A stretch of DNA of 64,000 bases from Ampelocalamus luodianensis (Eukaryota > Streptophyta > Magnoliopsida > Poales > Poaceae). The position numbers were made by a program, and so were the translations under genes. Below the pieces are notes generated by a model, which was not told the DNA's origin, did not search any database, and saw only the letters and a program-made list of their open reading frames with translations. The DNA lies in NCBI GenBank assembly GCA_036346255.1, contig CM070633.1, forward strand, positions 13,268,001 through 13,332,000, in the 5' to 3' direction. Shown here piece after piece: positions 34,567 through 47,315 of the stretch; within the stretch, counting starts at the first letter, position 1, and each line of letters begins with the position of its first letter.

Positions 34567-34928
34567 AGTTGGCAGATACGACAAGGTATGAGATCAATTG
34601 ATGAATATCATAAGGAAATGGAGACTATCATGATATATGCGATGTCATCCGCGAATGAAGAACAACGAACCATGGCGAGATTTCTAGCCGGCATGAATCA
34701 TGTTTGTTCAGCAATGTCAATCATCATCCCTATAATGATATGATTGAGTTGCTGCACTACACACGGCCGAGCGACAAGTGATTGAAGACACATGTTTCAC
34801 GCTCGCTCACGTTCTTCGGCCCGTCGGGACAGCCATATAACAACAAACCGACCAAACAAGAGCACTCCTAGGAAGCAATTCGCAATGCTAGCCCGATTCA
34901 TAAGAAATCGAGAGTACACCACCGGTGG
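34567..34928 (+). pseudogene. Second copy of B gag fragment, interrupted by A2
   Basis: It reads ...YDKV.GMRSIDEYHKEMETIM..., TMARFLAGMNH and continues to the same point where A1 interrupts the first copy (GAGAGTACACC.CCGGTG). The sequence equals 17847-18213 apart from small gaps. Its upstream half is absent because it begins at the duplication breakpoint. Confidence 0.85.
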
Positions 34929-37900
34929 TGAGGACCGTTTATTGGTTTGTACTGTTTAACCATCCACTAGGTCCTAACAAGACAAATCAAATAAACCAAA
35001 CCTCGAGATATGTATACTTCCTAAATGCAGATATACCACCGCTACAAAATCATGCATCAATTCCATTCATACACATAGAGCGAAGCAAAAGCAACAACTG
35101 AAAGACATAGATAATATAAAGAGAGTTATTACAAAGAGAGGCGTGACCAAAAGACACATAAGTAAATAATTTAAATAGGAAGCAAAATGGCCATAAGATA
35201 TGGATAAACAAAAGCCAATCGGTGTGCCTTTACCCACAAGGCAACCAACCGGACCGCCAAGCTAATCGTCCCAACATACGCAACACAAACTCAAAAAGTG
35301 AGGCCCTTGGGGCTCACCTTCTTCCTCTGCAACAATTAATATTAAGCAGCAGATGAGTACAAAACTTGTTTTTGTACTGCAATGACACGTGTGAGATAAA
35401 GAACTATAATTAACTACATGCAAGCTTTATTTAAGTGGATGAGGCTTTGGACATATTTTTCAAGATAAAAGCAAGTCATTTGCAATAAGGTAATAGATTC
35501 AAAGCAAGTTTGCAATTAACTTTTATTGTTCAAATAAAAGAGAGACAATAATATAGATAGAGAACAACACCAACCTAGAAGTGACTAACCATAGTCACCA
35601 CAACAATAGCATGAAGTAACTTCTTCATACCACCCATGTCAAGTTTAAGTTTTTAAAAGGTTGTAGTCTAGTTCTTGCGGGAAATAACCAAGCGTGTCCA
35701 TAACCTAGACGAGGCTATTCAATAGTTTTAACCCCAGGGGTGTACCAATGTACCCACACGATAGACCGCTTTCCACCAGCCACTAGCCTTTGGTATGCAG
35801 GCATGGCTAAGTCTAACAAGACGCTTTCAATGGACGATGCTAATTAAGAGCCGCAACACTGGGAGAAAGACACATTAAACAGCCTAACCGGTCGCTAATG
35901 CTCCTCCAACACCACAAACACACACACAAACACACCCACCGACCAGCTCATAATTAACACCTCCCAAAGTACTTAGTCAAGAGAGGTTCCATCCCCTCGT
36001 GGTTAGCACGCACAATTGCTTGGATCAATGGCACAAGTAACTCGGTCCTTAGGACTTAGGCACCATTCCACACACCCAACCGATCACATCAACATACCAT
36101 TGTGCCCAAGTCAAGATATAGTTTTGTTTTCAGTTTTTGATTTGTAAATCAATAAAACACAAGGGTTGGACATAATGGAGTAGTATAAGTAGTTTAGTGA
36201 TCAAGATCACCGACTAAGTCGATGATCGCCCAATACTACCGATAACTAGGCATGACTAAGCAATATTCATTCAGAATTCTACTAAGTGATAAGAGTTCAT
36301 CCATCGAACTCTAACCACAGCAAATAACCTAGGCTCAAGTAGTAGAGGATATTATTTACCTACTGATTAAGCAACTAGAGGATTAACTAATCAATTTAAC
36401 AACAAATTTGCAATGCATACATAGAAGTTAAACAAAATATTACTTTAAAAGTAATGAGATCAATGGGAAATGATCAAATCGCTTGGCTCGCTGTGCTTGC
36501 TCAATTTGTTATGAGGGTCGTTTCCGGATTACCGCAAATATCGAATCCCTAAAGAGCTAAAACAACCAATAAGACGAGCAACACTTAAACAAAAGAGCAA
36601 GCAAAATTATCCAAATGTGCCAAATTTATACACAAGGTAAAATACGAACATACTAGACATAGAAACCGAAAACTTAATTTGATTTGTGGTGCAAAAGATA
36701 TTCTCTAAAAACCTAATTTCTACATAATTAGCAATCAGCAAAAATATTTTCTAGAAAGATTTTGAAGCTGAAACTTTATGGTAGCTACCTACTGGTATAG
36801 TGGTAACCATATAAAATTTCAGGTCATTTGGAGTTAAAATGATTTAGTTATGATTTTTCTAAGTTTTAAATCTAAGACATGATTAATTTCAGTATTAAAG
36901 ACTACTGCAAAACCTATACTAAGCTAAAGTACTTTAACAGATGCATTTATAGAACTTTGTTTGTTAAATTTGAGCTACAGAGAAAAAGTTATGCAATTTT
37001 GAAGTTTAAAACATTAATATGTGCAAATAAAAGCTTCTTGGATTAAATCGAAAACCCATAAAATCGGGAGGTCGGGTCGTTGATCAAAGATCGCGACGCT
37101 CACGATCTCGAGATGCTAAAACCTCGCACGGCCTGGCGCAAAGACCTTGTCGCTGCCAGAGAGGTCTTAGCCGCTGATATTGAATCCAACGGCCCGACCA
37201 TGGATGCCAAAGACTCCACAAGGAGTCCTCCGCACTAGGGAGGTCGACGCCGATCCGATCGGCGCCCAGCTCCACGAGGAGGTCCTACGGCTAACTCGCT
37301 AAGGGAAGGTCCGATGTTAAGATTTTCAGGGGAGGTCTTAACGGCCTAGATCCGACGGAGGAGAGGATCTGCGGTGAGCTTAACGAATGGGAGGTCTTGA
37401 CGGTTAGGATCTCACCGAGGAGGTCCTAACGGTCGAGATGTCCTCTGGGAGGTCCTCCAACACGCTAAGACTCAGAGAGAGATTCGATGGCCTGCACTCC
37501 ATGGGAGAGGTCCTGAGTGGTCCGATCTAGGCGGAGGTCCTCATGGTTAAGACCAGACGAGGAGGTCTGGTTTCTTTACGAAGAGACCAAGGGGTGGTCT
37601 TTTGTAAAGAGGACCTCGGGTGGTTTTGTTTTCTTTACAAAGACCAGGTGGTCTTTGCAAAAGAGGACCTGGTGGGGTGGCTCGGGGTGGTTTTTGAAAC
37701 GACTAAGGAAGGACCTTATGCAAGGAGGACCCCAAGGAGGTCCGAGAGGGCGGTTTGACAAAACGACGGTGACCTCTTCGCACAGGACCTCAAGGAGGTC
37801 TTTGCAAAGAGGACCCCAAGGAGGAGGGTGATCCTAGCGGTGGGATTTAACCTACTGAGGTCTTTAACTGGCAGTGATTCTATATGGTGGAGGTCCAGAG

Positions 37901-39817
37901 ACTTAGGATTTTTCTAAAAGATCCTAAGGCCCAGATCGAACTTGAGAGGGCTCGGGACGGCTAAGATTAGCCCGAGGAGGTCCTAGAGTGGTTTTAATGG
38001 TGCAGTCTCTAGACAAGGGCGCTAAGACACTTAATGCATCTAATGATTGACCATAAATGAATCTAACGAACACTTAATGACTAAGGCCCCGGCCTACACG
38101 ATGCTGACTCACTAAGACAAATTAGGACACAATTAATGCACCAATGATGAGCAATGATTTGAGCATTAAAGTGGTCCTAAGAAGATGACAAAATGGGAGG
38201 TTTTGAACCGACAAACCCGAAGGCATTGCCGCTGGCCGCTTGCGATGTGGACCTCGTCAGGAAACCAAAGGCAACGAATGAGCTCCAAATAGGACGGAGA
38301 ACCTAAGGGTGCAAAAGCTACACCAAGCACCACCAACCGGCGCTAACCGAGATAACCGCCGGGACCAATGCGCAAAAACGAAACCAAGAGGTCTAATGGG
38401 ATCGGGTTTTGGAATCAAGTACTCACCCGATTGAAGGAGAACCGAGTGGTCGCGAGCTCTGACGGTGGAGGTCGCCGAGATGAAGAAGGCGCTCCCGCCA
38501 CAACAAGAAGCCCCCACCTTGTCAACCTCCGAAGGTCGAACAAAGAGTTAGGGAGGCTCGAGGTGACCAAGGGAACAAGATGATCGCCACTATTGCAATG
38601 TTGAACCACTGAAGCTTGGAGGTCGCCGAGAGCTCCAATGTCCAAAGAATGGTGGCAATGGCTTTCAGTGTTTGAGCACAAGAGAACCGAGATGAGCTAG
38701 GTGCAAGAGAGTGACTAAAGGAACTATGAGAGAAAGCTTGAGCTTCAAATATAGCCGGTGGAAGGATGGCAAAGTCACTGGCAGATCGAGCCCAAGTACA
38801 CTAAATCCGATGGGAGTAGGTTGTCGGGAGACTTTTGAGCAAAGGTGTGCGCGGACATTTAATGTTGGCAGCACCTAGCCGCTTGTCGCCCTTAGAGTTG
38901 ACAAGGCACCGCCTCACTTGCCATGCACAAAATTGATAATGCCCGAGCCCACCCGACAATGAGAGGACCAGTCAAAAGAGCTCAACGGCTAAAATCAGCA
39001 CGAGCTCCCACTAGGGAGGTCGGACGTTGATTGAAATCCAAGGGCTCTGATCTTGAACCAAGTATTAGAGGTCCTAACACTTAGGGAGGTCCGAGCCGCA
39101 GATCTCAAGAGAGATGGCCCACGATCACCCAAGCGCTAGTGGTCGTGGAGGGTCGAGGAGGTCGCCCGGTGGTATTTGGAAAAGGTAAAGGAGGTCCCGG
39201 GAGGCCCTCGAGGGTTGTCTTTGTAAAGAACCCGAGGAGGTCGTGGTGGTGGGAGGTCCTTACAAGGACCCGGAGGTCTTTGAGCGTCATTTAAATCCAA
39301 CGGCCTGCACCACTGTGTCCAAATGCCCGAGCCCGACACGGCCGCGGCCCGGCGCGACCAAGACCGGAGGTCGACTGGTTTAGGTTTAAATTGAACTGGG
39401 ATCTTGAAGGGACTTTAGAGCTAGCAAACTAGCTCCAAATTTTTGAAATCTTGACAGAGCTTGCTAACCTCGAGTTGGACCTTGTATAAAATTTTAGGAG
39501 TTTTTGTGCTGAGCATTTTTCTCCTAATTATACAATGCTTTGAGCTAGGGTTTGACTATGAGTCAAGCAAGTTTGATCGACCCATAAAACTATTCAATCA
39601 ATTCTCAAAAGTGTGAAATTTTTCGGAGGGGTCACATATCAACCCAAGAACTTAGGAAAAATATTTCCTAGGAGATGATCAACAGACTTGTGACTTAGTA
39701 TTCCCATACTCGTGAAATAATTGTTTAGTACACATAGGAAACACATGACGTAAGAAAGTTTTAACTTCTACTCATTTTCTTACACTTACAACACAAGTTG
39801 AAAATGGGGATGTTACA
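34929..39817 (-). mobile_element. A2 3' LTR
   Basis: Full family-A LTR with the ends TGTAACATCCCC (39817) and GGTCCTCA (34929). The donor-like site at 38426 and acceptor-like site at 35327 are kept; the palindrome at 35715-35725 has lost one G (CTATTCAATAG). Confidence 0.9.
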
Positions 39818-41270
39818 AACCTCCCTTACAAAAATCTCGTCCCGAGATTTGGTTCACTCGAAAAGAAAGAGGTAGTCTGCACGAGACGATCTTCTCGCTC
39901 CCAAGTAGCCTCATCCTCGAATGATTCGACCACCAACCTTAAGGAACTTGATGGTCTTATTCCTGCTCTTGCTCACTTCCTCGAGTATGCGAACAGACGC
40001 CATGTGGTCAAATCTTCTTGGACATCAAGAGTTTCAACGAGCTTCCTCGCTTGGAACACGGAGGCACTTCTTTAGCCGGGACATGGAACACATCATGTAC
40101 CCCGCCTGGGCAAAGGTAACTCCAACTTGTAGCAACAGCTTCCTTCTTCTCGATAACACGGATGGACCGACATATCGAGGAGCTAACTTTCCTTGACACC
40201 AAAACGCTGGTGACCTTTCGAGGAGAAACCTGAGGTAAACGAAGTCATTGGGCTCAAAGCTCAACTCACGACGACGACGATCCGCATAGCTCTTCGCTCG
40301 ATTGAGCCATGCGCAGCGTCACGAATGAGTGGACTTGACCCTCGGCCTCATTAATTGAGTCCGGCCAAAGAAAGGTCTTTCACCGTCTCGCACAGTCCAA
40401 CGGGTTCTACACTTTCTCCGTATAAGGCCTCAAATGGTGCCACGAGGATCGGCTTGAAACCGTTGTTGTAAGAAAACTCGTGAATGGCAAGCACTTCTCC
40501 CGCTTCCTATAGAAAGAACACAAGCTCGCAGCATGTCCTCCAAAACTTGGTTGACTCTCCTGGTCGACCATCCGTTGGGGGTGATATGTCGTGTCGAAGA
40601 AAGACGAGTTCCATAGCTTTTGCAAGCTATGCGTAATCGAAGTGAAGATGGAACCACGATTAAATGATCGCTTCGCACTTCATTCAAGCTCACTATCTCG
40701 GCGAGATAGAGCCCGCAAGGTGACCAGACGAATCTTGGTCTTGATCGAAGAAAGTGCGCCATCTTTTGTCAACCGGTCAATGATAACCCAAATGGCATCA
40801 TTGCCCCGGTGAGACTGGTAGGCCGGTGATAAAATCCATCCCGAATGGTCCCACTTCCATTCCGAATGGGCAAGGGCAAGCAATCCACCGACGATGCTCG
40901 ACCTTGACACGACACACATCGCCGCGACTCAGAACGAACCTCGCGACTCCCTCTTCATTCTGGTCCACCAAAATCTCTCGCGAAGATCCCGGTACATCTT
41001 CGTGGCCGGGATGAATGGATAACTGGAATCGGGCTTCATGAGGATCAAATTCGCAACTCTATGTCCTTTGGAACCACGAGGCGTTCGAACCTCAAGACAC
41101 CAAGCTCATCTACCGAGAAGCACTTGGTCGCTCCGTTCTTGACATTTTCCTTGATGCGGTTTACCCCAACATCTCGATCGAGCGATTCGATCCGATCCAC
41201 CAAGGTTGGTCAGACAACCAAGGTAGCGAGGAACCATGCTCAACCAAACCCGTGTTGAGACGCGAAACTC
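39818..41270 (-). pseudogene. A2 integrase with chromodomain-like tail
   Basis: The polypurine tract remnant AAGGGAGGTT lies at 39818-39827. On the minus strand the readable parts are SFEPNDFVYLR and GKLAPRYVGP (about 40150-40260), RVNQVLEDM (about 40530-40570), ICLPRQ-type spacing near 40800 and a HPG/DLHR-like zinc region near 40990. It is colinear with 23227-24740 of A1. Numerous frameshifts. Confidence 0.8.
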
Positions 41271-41830
41271 CCTCTAGAAGAGGGGTGATGCTCTGGCAAC
41301 AATGCATTGCATGCGCCATACTAGCGCATCCGCAACGACATTGGCCTTGCCGATGGTAGTGAATACCCATGTCATAGTCCTGATCAACTCCAACCATCTC
41401 CTTTGCGCGGAGGTTCAGTTCCGTTGGGTGAACAATACTTCAAGCTTTTGTGATCCGAATACACTTCACACCATTACCACAGGTAATGTCGCCAAATCTT
41501 AAGTGCATGGATCACTGCTAACTCCAAGTCATGGGTAGGATAGTTAAGTTCATGAGGTCTCAATTGCCTTGATGCATAGGCCACTACCTTGCCTTCTTGC
41601 ATAGGACACAACCGAGGCCTCGACGAAGCCAAAAGATATCGAAGCGCCGACGGATCGGAGAACAAGAACGGAGCGGTGGTCAATCGCTTCTGCGCTTGGA
41701 AACTTTCCAATCACGACCACGAGAACTTCTTGTCCTCTTGAGCAACTCGTCATCGCCGCTATCTTGGAGAAGTTCTCGATAAAGCGACGATAATCCCGCT
41801 AAACCAAGAAAACTCGAACTCGGGACCGTA
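41271..41830 (-). pseudogene. A2 RNase H region
   Basis: An uninterrupted minus-strand stretch at 41474-41710 contains QKRLTTAP, then QEGKVVAYASRQLRPHELNY, then THDLELAVIHALKIWRHYL, matching the RNase H of Ty3/gypsy. It is better preserved here than in A1. Confidence 0.85.
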
Positions 41831-42510
41831 GGTCGACTCAGAAAGCACATCGCCGATCTTGCTAGGATCCACAGCTCGCCTCCGCCGAAAGAATATGGCC
41901 TAAGAAGGCTACTTCAACTAACGCGCACTTGTCGAACCGATACAGACTTGTGCTCATGAGCTTGCCCAACACAAGCTTCAAATGCCTGCGTGTTCCTCCT
42001 CGCTCTTAGAGTAGATAAGGATATCATCGATGAAGACCACAACGAACCTATCCAAATACTCCATGAACCGAATTCATGAGGTTCATGAACAAGGCCGGAG
42101 CATTGGTTAGTTTAATGACATGACGGATACTGCATGCTTCATAACTAGTAAAAGCCGTCTTTGGGATATCCTCGTCGAATCAACTTGATGATATCCCACT
42201 CTCAAATCAATCTTGGAGAAGACTCGAGCTCCGTTAAGTGATCGAAGAGGTCATCGAGCACGGCAAAGGGTACTTGTTCTTTACCGCTACTTCATTGGGA
42301 CTAATCAACGCACACGCGTCTTGTCCTTTCGACAAAGATTGCCGAGCATCCCTAGGAGACGAGCTAGGGCGGATGAAACCCTTCTCTTGAAGCTCACCAC
42401 GCTTCAACTCCACCAACTCAATTGGGTCCATCCTGAAGCTCTTTGAAATCGGCTGCACGAACCAACTCAATGACAAACTCGAGGTCTCGAATCGTGGCAT
42501 CCTCGAAGGT
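41831..42510 (-). pseudogene. A2 reverse transcriptase region
   Basis: FIDDILIYS is coded at about 42011-42035 (minus). MDPIELVELKR, LQEKGFIRPSSSP and VKNKYPLP are readable at about 42250-42430, the last being part of the conserved RT N-terminal region. Frames are broken between the motifs. Confidence 0.85.
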
Positions 42511-42940
42511 CGTCGAAGACATCAACAAAGTCACATACCACCGGGACTTCACTAATATCTAGAGTCGGCTTCGCCGAAAGCAAGAGATGGACCCCGCAGC
42601 CGCTAAAAGCGAACCTCGCCGCTAGAAGGATCGAGGTAGATGAGCTCTCTAGCGCAATCAATTTGTCCCATGTGCCGAGACAACCAATCCATGCCTAGGA
42701 TTACATCTAAGCTCGCGATCGAAGGAGGATAAGGTTTGCCAAGAATCCTACCCTTCTATCTCAACAGGGACATCCCTACACTCGACTCGCTCTCAACTCC
42801 GAACCGAGAGCGAATGAGCAGGGACCAACAATGGAGAAAGAAGACCTCCCACAGCAGCAAAAGACTCAAACAAAAGAATGAGATGCCAATCAAACAAATC
42901 AGAAAGGTGGAAAGAGTTAAGCGAAGGGTACCCAACACGA
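42511..42940 (-). pseudogene. A2 aspartic protease region
   Basis: Colinear with 26011-26470 of A1. FGVESESSVGMSLLR-type residues (about 42756-42830) and a short DVFDDLRGCH segment near 42500 are the recognisable parts. The catalytic site is not readable as an intact motif. Confidence 0.65.
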
Positions 42941-43989
42941 CGTCGTGCCTCCTCGTGCCTCTCCGCGAGATGAGGTTGACGCGCCACTACCCACGCCGTG
43001 GCGGGACAACCTTCGATCTCGAAGAACCACCTCCTCGCCCGCGCCTCCTCCATTAGACGAGGGGCCGCTCAGCCCTGTTAGGGCAACTATTGGCATAATG
43101 CCCCTTCGTTGCACTAAAAGCAGTGACCTGAGCTTCCGACATGGCCACTCGCCGTTCGCAGCGACGGATCGGGCACCGGCACGGAGGGCGAGGAACTGGC
43201 CGGCGGCCCTCGGTAGGAAGCTACGCAAGCGGGCCCCCGGGTAGGCCCACACGACGAGAGGCGGCTGCGTGCACCGGCTGGCCTCCCACTTGCGCTTTGC
43301 GGGACTCGCCCAACGCCTTGGCCTGTGCTCAGCAACAATGGCCTTGTCTACCAAGGCCGGAAGTCGGCAAAGTCCACAATGGAGAGCCTGCTTGCGCTCT
43401 CGCACAAACCCTCCATGAACTTCTCCTCGCTTGGCCTCATCGTGGCCACCTCGGATGGAGCATAACGAGCCAAGTGGTTGAACCGCATGCGTACCCATCA
43501 CCGACTTACGCCTTGCTTGAGCGCGAGAAACTCCTTTCTTCTTCATCATCGCGCGGCAGGATGTGAGCTCGACAAACGCCGTCCGAACTCATCCCAAGAG
43601 ACAGGTGTGGCGGGCGGGTCGCATGGCTGAAGTTCTCCCACCAGAGAAAGGTCGCCGCCTACTGATGGGAGGCAAAGAGTGCCTGCCCGGTCCAGCATCG
43701 AGCAACGCCGAGCTTACGCCAACCTCGACGCAACGGTCATTCGCGCCCAATGGGTCTCAGACTGAGAACGTGGGGCCGAAAGCGAAGAAACTCAACAAGG
43801 CCCCACGGATCGATGTCCACCCTCGCCGGATCTCGAGGCACCTAGAGGCGAGGTGTTGCGCAATAACATCCAAAGAGACCCTCTCCCCTCCGAGCTGCGC
43901 CGATCCGAGAAGGACTCACCATGGTCTGAGGAGGCTAGCTCCTCATCTAACCAGTCCGACCACTCACCGCACGAGTACTCCTCCACCAT
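42941..43989 (-). pseudogene. A2 gag
   Basis: Start ATG at 43987-43989 (MVEEYSCGEWSDWLDEEL). The VDKAIVAEH segment and a GIMPIVAL frame-shifted zinc knuckle lie downstream. The stretch 42917-43549 is open but changes frame relative to the family protein. Colinear with A1 gag; the two copies differ mainly by short gaps in C/G-rich codons. Confidence 0.82.
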
Positions 43990-44725
43990 CCTCGCTTAAG
44001 AAACTTAGGTTAGAAACCAAAGCACTAACATTAGAAGTTGATGAAAGAAAGCTAACGACAGGGATTGAGACATCACCCTAACCGAAAGCCAAAACAGCAA
44101 GTAACAACTTTAAATGTTTCCAAAGAAACTCCAAAACAGCAAGGAAACCCAACCAAGCTCAACTTCTCAATGCCATTAACCCGTATTGAATGAACGAGTA
44201 ATAGTGTGAGAAGATAAAAATTTCAGCACAATACAACCAGCCTAACACTACTCAAGAACAAGGTTAAGGCGATAAAATAACGTTAGATACTTAGCTAACT
44301 AGTATCACATCTTACCCTTTTATTCCCACAAGTTTTACTTGGTTAATTTCTTATTTTCACCCCTGTTAGAACCTTTGAGCCTGCTGTCCGGAATTGAATG
44401 ATCGGTCTTCAGATTCGCATCCAGCCTCCTAATTGAAATCTTCAACTCTAAGCTTCAAAACCTTGTAGAGGGCGGCTAACATTTCAATTTGCCAAGCTCA
44501 TTGGTCCCAAAACCCAATTAATCGATAATGACTATCTTTTGAGAGAAGGAAAGGGGAAAACACTTTTTAAAACTCAAATTAGAGCAAGACGAGAGAAGAA
44601 AGCTAAGATAGGTAAGGAATAAAATCTGAGAACTTACTTAAGCTTTCATAAATCATTTGACACTTTGAAATTAAGTTTTCCAAAATATCCTAAAGACGAC
44701 CAAGCTTGGGTTACTACTATTGAAT

Positions 44726-44737
44726 GGCTCGATACCA
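44726..44737 (-). other. Damaged primer binding site of A2
   Basis: On the minus strand TGGTATCGAGCC, one base shorter than the TGGTATCAGAGCC of A1. It lies 4 bases from the LTR start at 44742. Confidence 0.85.
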
Positions 44738-44741
44738 ACTT

Positions 44742-47315
44742 TGAGGACCCCTGGTTTCTTGGCTTGTATTGCTTTAACCATCCACTAGGTCCTAACAGAC
44801 AAATCAAATAAACTAAGCCTCGAGATATGTATACTTAAATGCAAGATACACACCCGCTACAAAATCATGCATCAATTCCATTCATACACATAGAGTCGAA
44901 GCAAAAGCAACAACCGAAAGACATAGATAATATAAAGAGAGTTATTACAAAAGAGAGGCCGACCTACCAAAAGACACATAAGTAAATAAACAAAGTGGGC
45001 AAAATGGCCATAAGATGGCGATAAACAAAAGCCAATCGTGTGCCTTTACCCACAAGGCAACCAACCGACCAAGCTAATCGCCCCAAACAATAAGAACACA
45101 CTCACAAAAGTGTGCCCTTGGGGCTCACCTTCTTCCTCTGCAACAATTAATATTAAGCAGCGATGAGTACAAAACTTGTTTTTTGTACTCGCAAGACCGA
45201 CGGTGAGATAACAACTATAATTAACTACATGCAAGCTTTATTTAAGTGGATGAGGCTTTGGACATATTTTCAGCATAAAGCAAGTTTTCATTTGCAATAA
45301 GGTAATAGATTCAAAGCAAGTTTGCAATTAACTTTATTGTTCAAATAAAGAGAGACAATAATAACATAGATAGAGAACAACACCAACTAGAAGTGACTAA
45401 CCCATAGTCACCACAACAATAGCATGAAGTACCCTTCATACCACCCATGTCAAGTTTAAGCTTTAAAAGGTTGTAGTCTAGTTCTATGGAAATAACCAAG
45501 CGTGTCCATAACCTAGACGAGGCTATTCGAATAGTTTTAACCCTGTGGTGTACCAATGTACCCACACGATAGACCGCCTTTCCACCAGCCACTAGCACAC
45601 TTCCTTTGGTATGTGCATGGCTAAGTCTAACAAGACGCTTCAATGGACGATGCTAATTAAGAGCCGCAACCCACGGAGAAAGACACATTAAATAGCCTAA
45701 CCGGTCCGCTAATGCTCCCTCCAACACCACAAACACACACACACGAAACACACCCACCGACCAGCTCATAATTAACACCTCCCAAAGTACTTAGTCAAGA
45801 GAGGTTCCATATCCCCTCGTGGTTAGCACGCATAATTGCTTGGATCAATGGCACAAGTAACTCGGTCCTTAGGGACTTAGGCACCATTCCACACACCCAA
45901 CCGATCACATCAACATACCATTGTGCCCAAGTCAAGATATAGTTTTGTTTTCAGCTTTTGATTTGTAAATCAATAAAACACAAGGTTGGACATAATGGAG
46001 TAGTAAGTAGTTGTGTGATCAAGATCACCGACTAAGTCGATGATCGCTCAATACTACCGATAACTAGGCATGGCAAGCAATATTCATTCGTAATCTACTA
46101 AGTGATAAGAGTTCATCCATCGAACTCTAACCACAAAGAAATAACCTAGGCTCAGTAGTAGAGGATAATTATTTTACCTACAGATTGCAACTAGAGGATT
46201 AACTAATCAATTTAACAACAAATTTGCAATGCATACATAGAAGTTAAACAAAATATTAGACTTTAAAAGTAATGGGATCAATGGGAAATGATCAAAGCAT
46301 GTTCGCTTGTCGTTGCTCAATTTGTTGCGGAGGGTCGTTCTCGATTACCGCAAATATCGAATCCTAAGCGAAAGAGCGAAAACAACCAATAAGACGAGCA
46401 ACACTTAAACAAAAGAGCAAGCAAAATTATCCAAATGTGCCAAATTTATACACAAGGTAAAATACGAACATACCTAGACATAGAAACTGGAAAAACTTAA
46501 TTTTGATTTGTGGTGCAAAGATATTCTCTAAAAACCTAATTTCTACCATAATTAGCACTGTAGCAAAAATATTTTCTAGAAAGATTTTAGCTGAAACTTT
46601 TATGGTAGCTACCTCATGGTATAGTGGTAACCCATATAAAATTTCAGGTCATTTGGAGTTAAATGATTTAGTTATGATTTTTCTAAGTTTTAAATCTAAG
46701 ACATGATTAATTTCGTAGATAAAGACTACCGCAAAACCTATACTAAGCTAAAGTACTTTAACAGATGCATTTATAGAACTTTAGTTTGTTAAATTTGGAG
46801 CTACAGAGAAAGTTATGCAATTTTGAAGTTTAAAACAATTAATATGTGCAAATAAAAGCTTCTTGGATTAAATCTGAAAACCCATAAAAGCGGGAGGTCG
46901 TGGGCGTTGATCAAAGATCGCACGGCCACGATCTCGTGCTAAACCCAGACGAGCTCTCAAGAAAGAACCTTGTCGCTTAGAGAGGTCTACCGCTGATATT
47001 GAATCCAACGGCTCCGACCACCGGATGCACAAGACACCGCGAAGGAGGTCCTCGGCACTAGGGAGGTCGTGGACGCCGGATCCGGATCCTGGCGCCCCAG
47101 CTCCACGAGGAGGTCCGCTAACTCGCTAAGGAAGGTCCGGACGGCTAAGATTTCCCGGGAGGTCTTAACGGTCTAGATCCGACGGAGGAGAGGATCTGGC
47201 TGGAGCTTAACAATGGAGGTCTTGACGCTAGGGATCTCACCGAGGAGGTCCTAACTGGCCGAGATATCCTGGGAGGTCCTCCAACACAAGTTGCAGAGAG
47301 ACTGATGGCCTGCAC
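44742..47315 (-). mobile_element. A2 5' LTR, truncated remnant
   Basis: This holds the downstream half of the LTR, including the palindrome 45523-45534 and part of the GGAGGTCCT-box array. It ends at GGCCTGCACTT, where B RNase H sequence starts. The TATA and donor regions are missing. Confidence 0.88.

Larger units (their letters stand above)
34929..47315 (-). mobile_element. Element A2, family A, 5' LTR truncated
   Basis: Minus-strand element with the same plan as A1: complete 3' LTR (34929-39817), polypurine tract, integrase, RNase H, RT, protease, gag, leader, a damaged primer site and the first 2.57 kb of the 5' LTR (44742-47315). The 5' LTR is cut at about 47315 and joined to B RNase H coding sequence, so the A promoter is lost. 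It sits at the same B gag position as A1. The sequence has visibly more short gaps than A1. Confidence 0.9.

Noticed and set aside
34929..47315. A2 as an independent second insertion of family A
   Set aside because: Same insertion point and same flanking gag as A1, next to a tandem-duplication junction.
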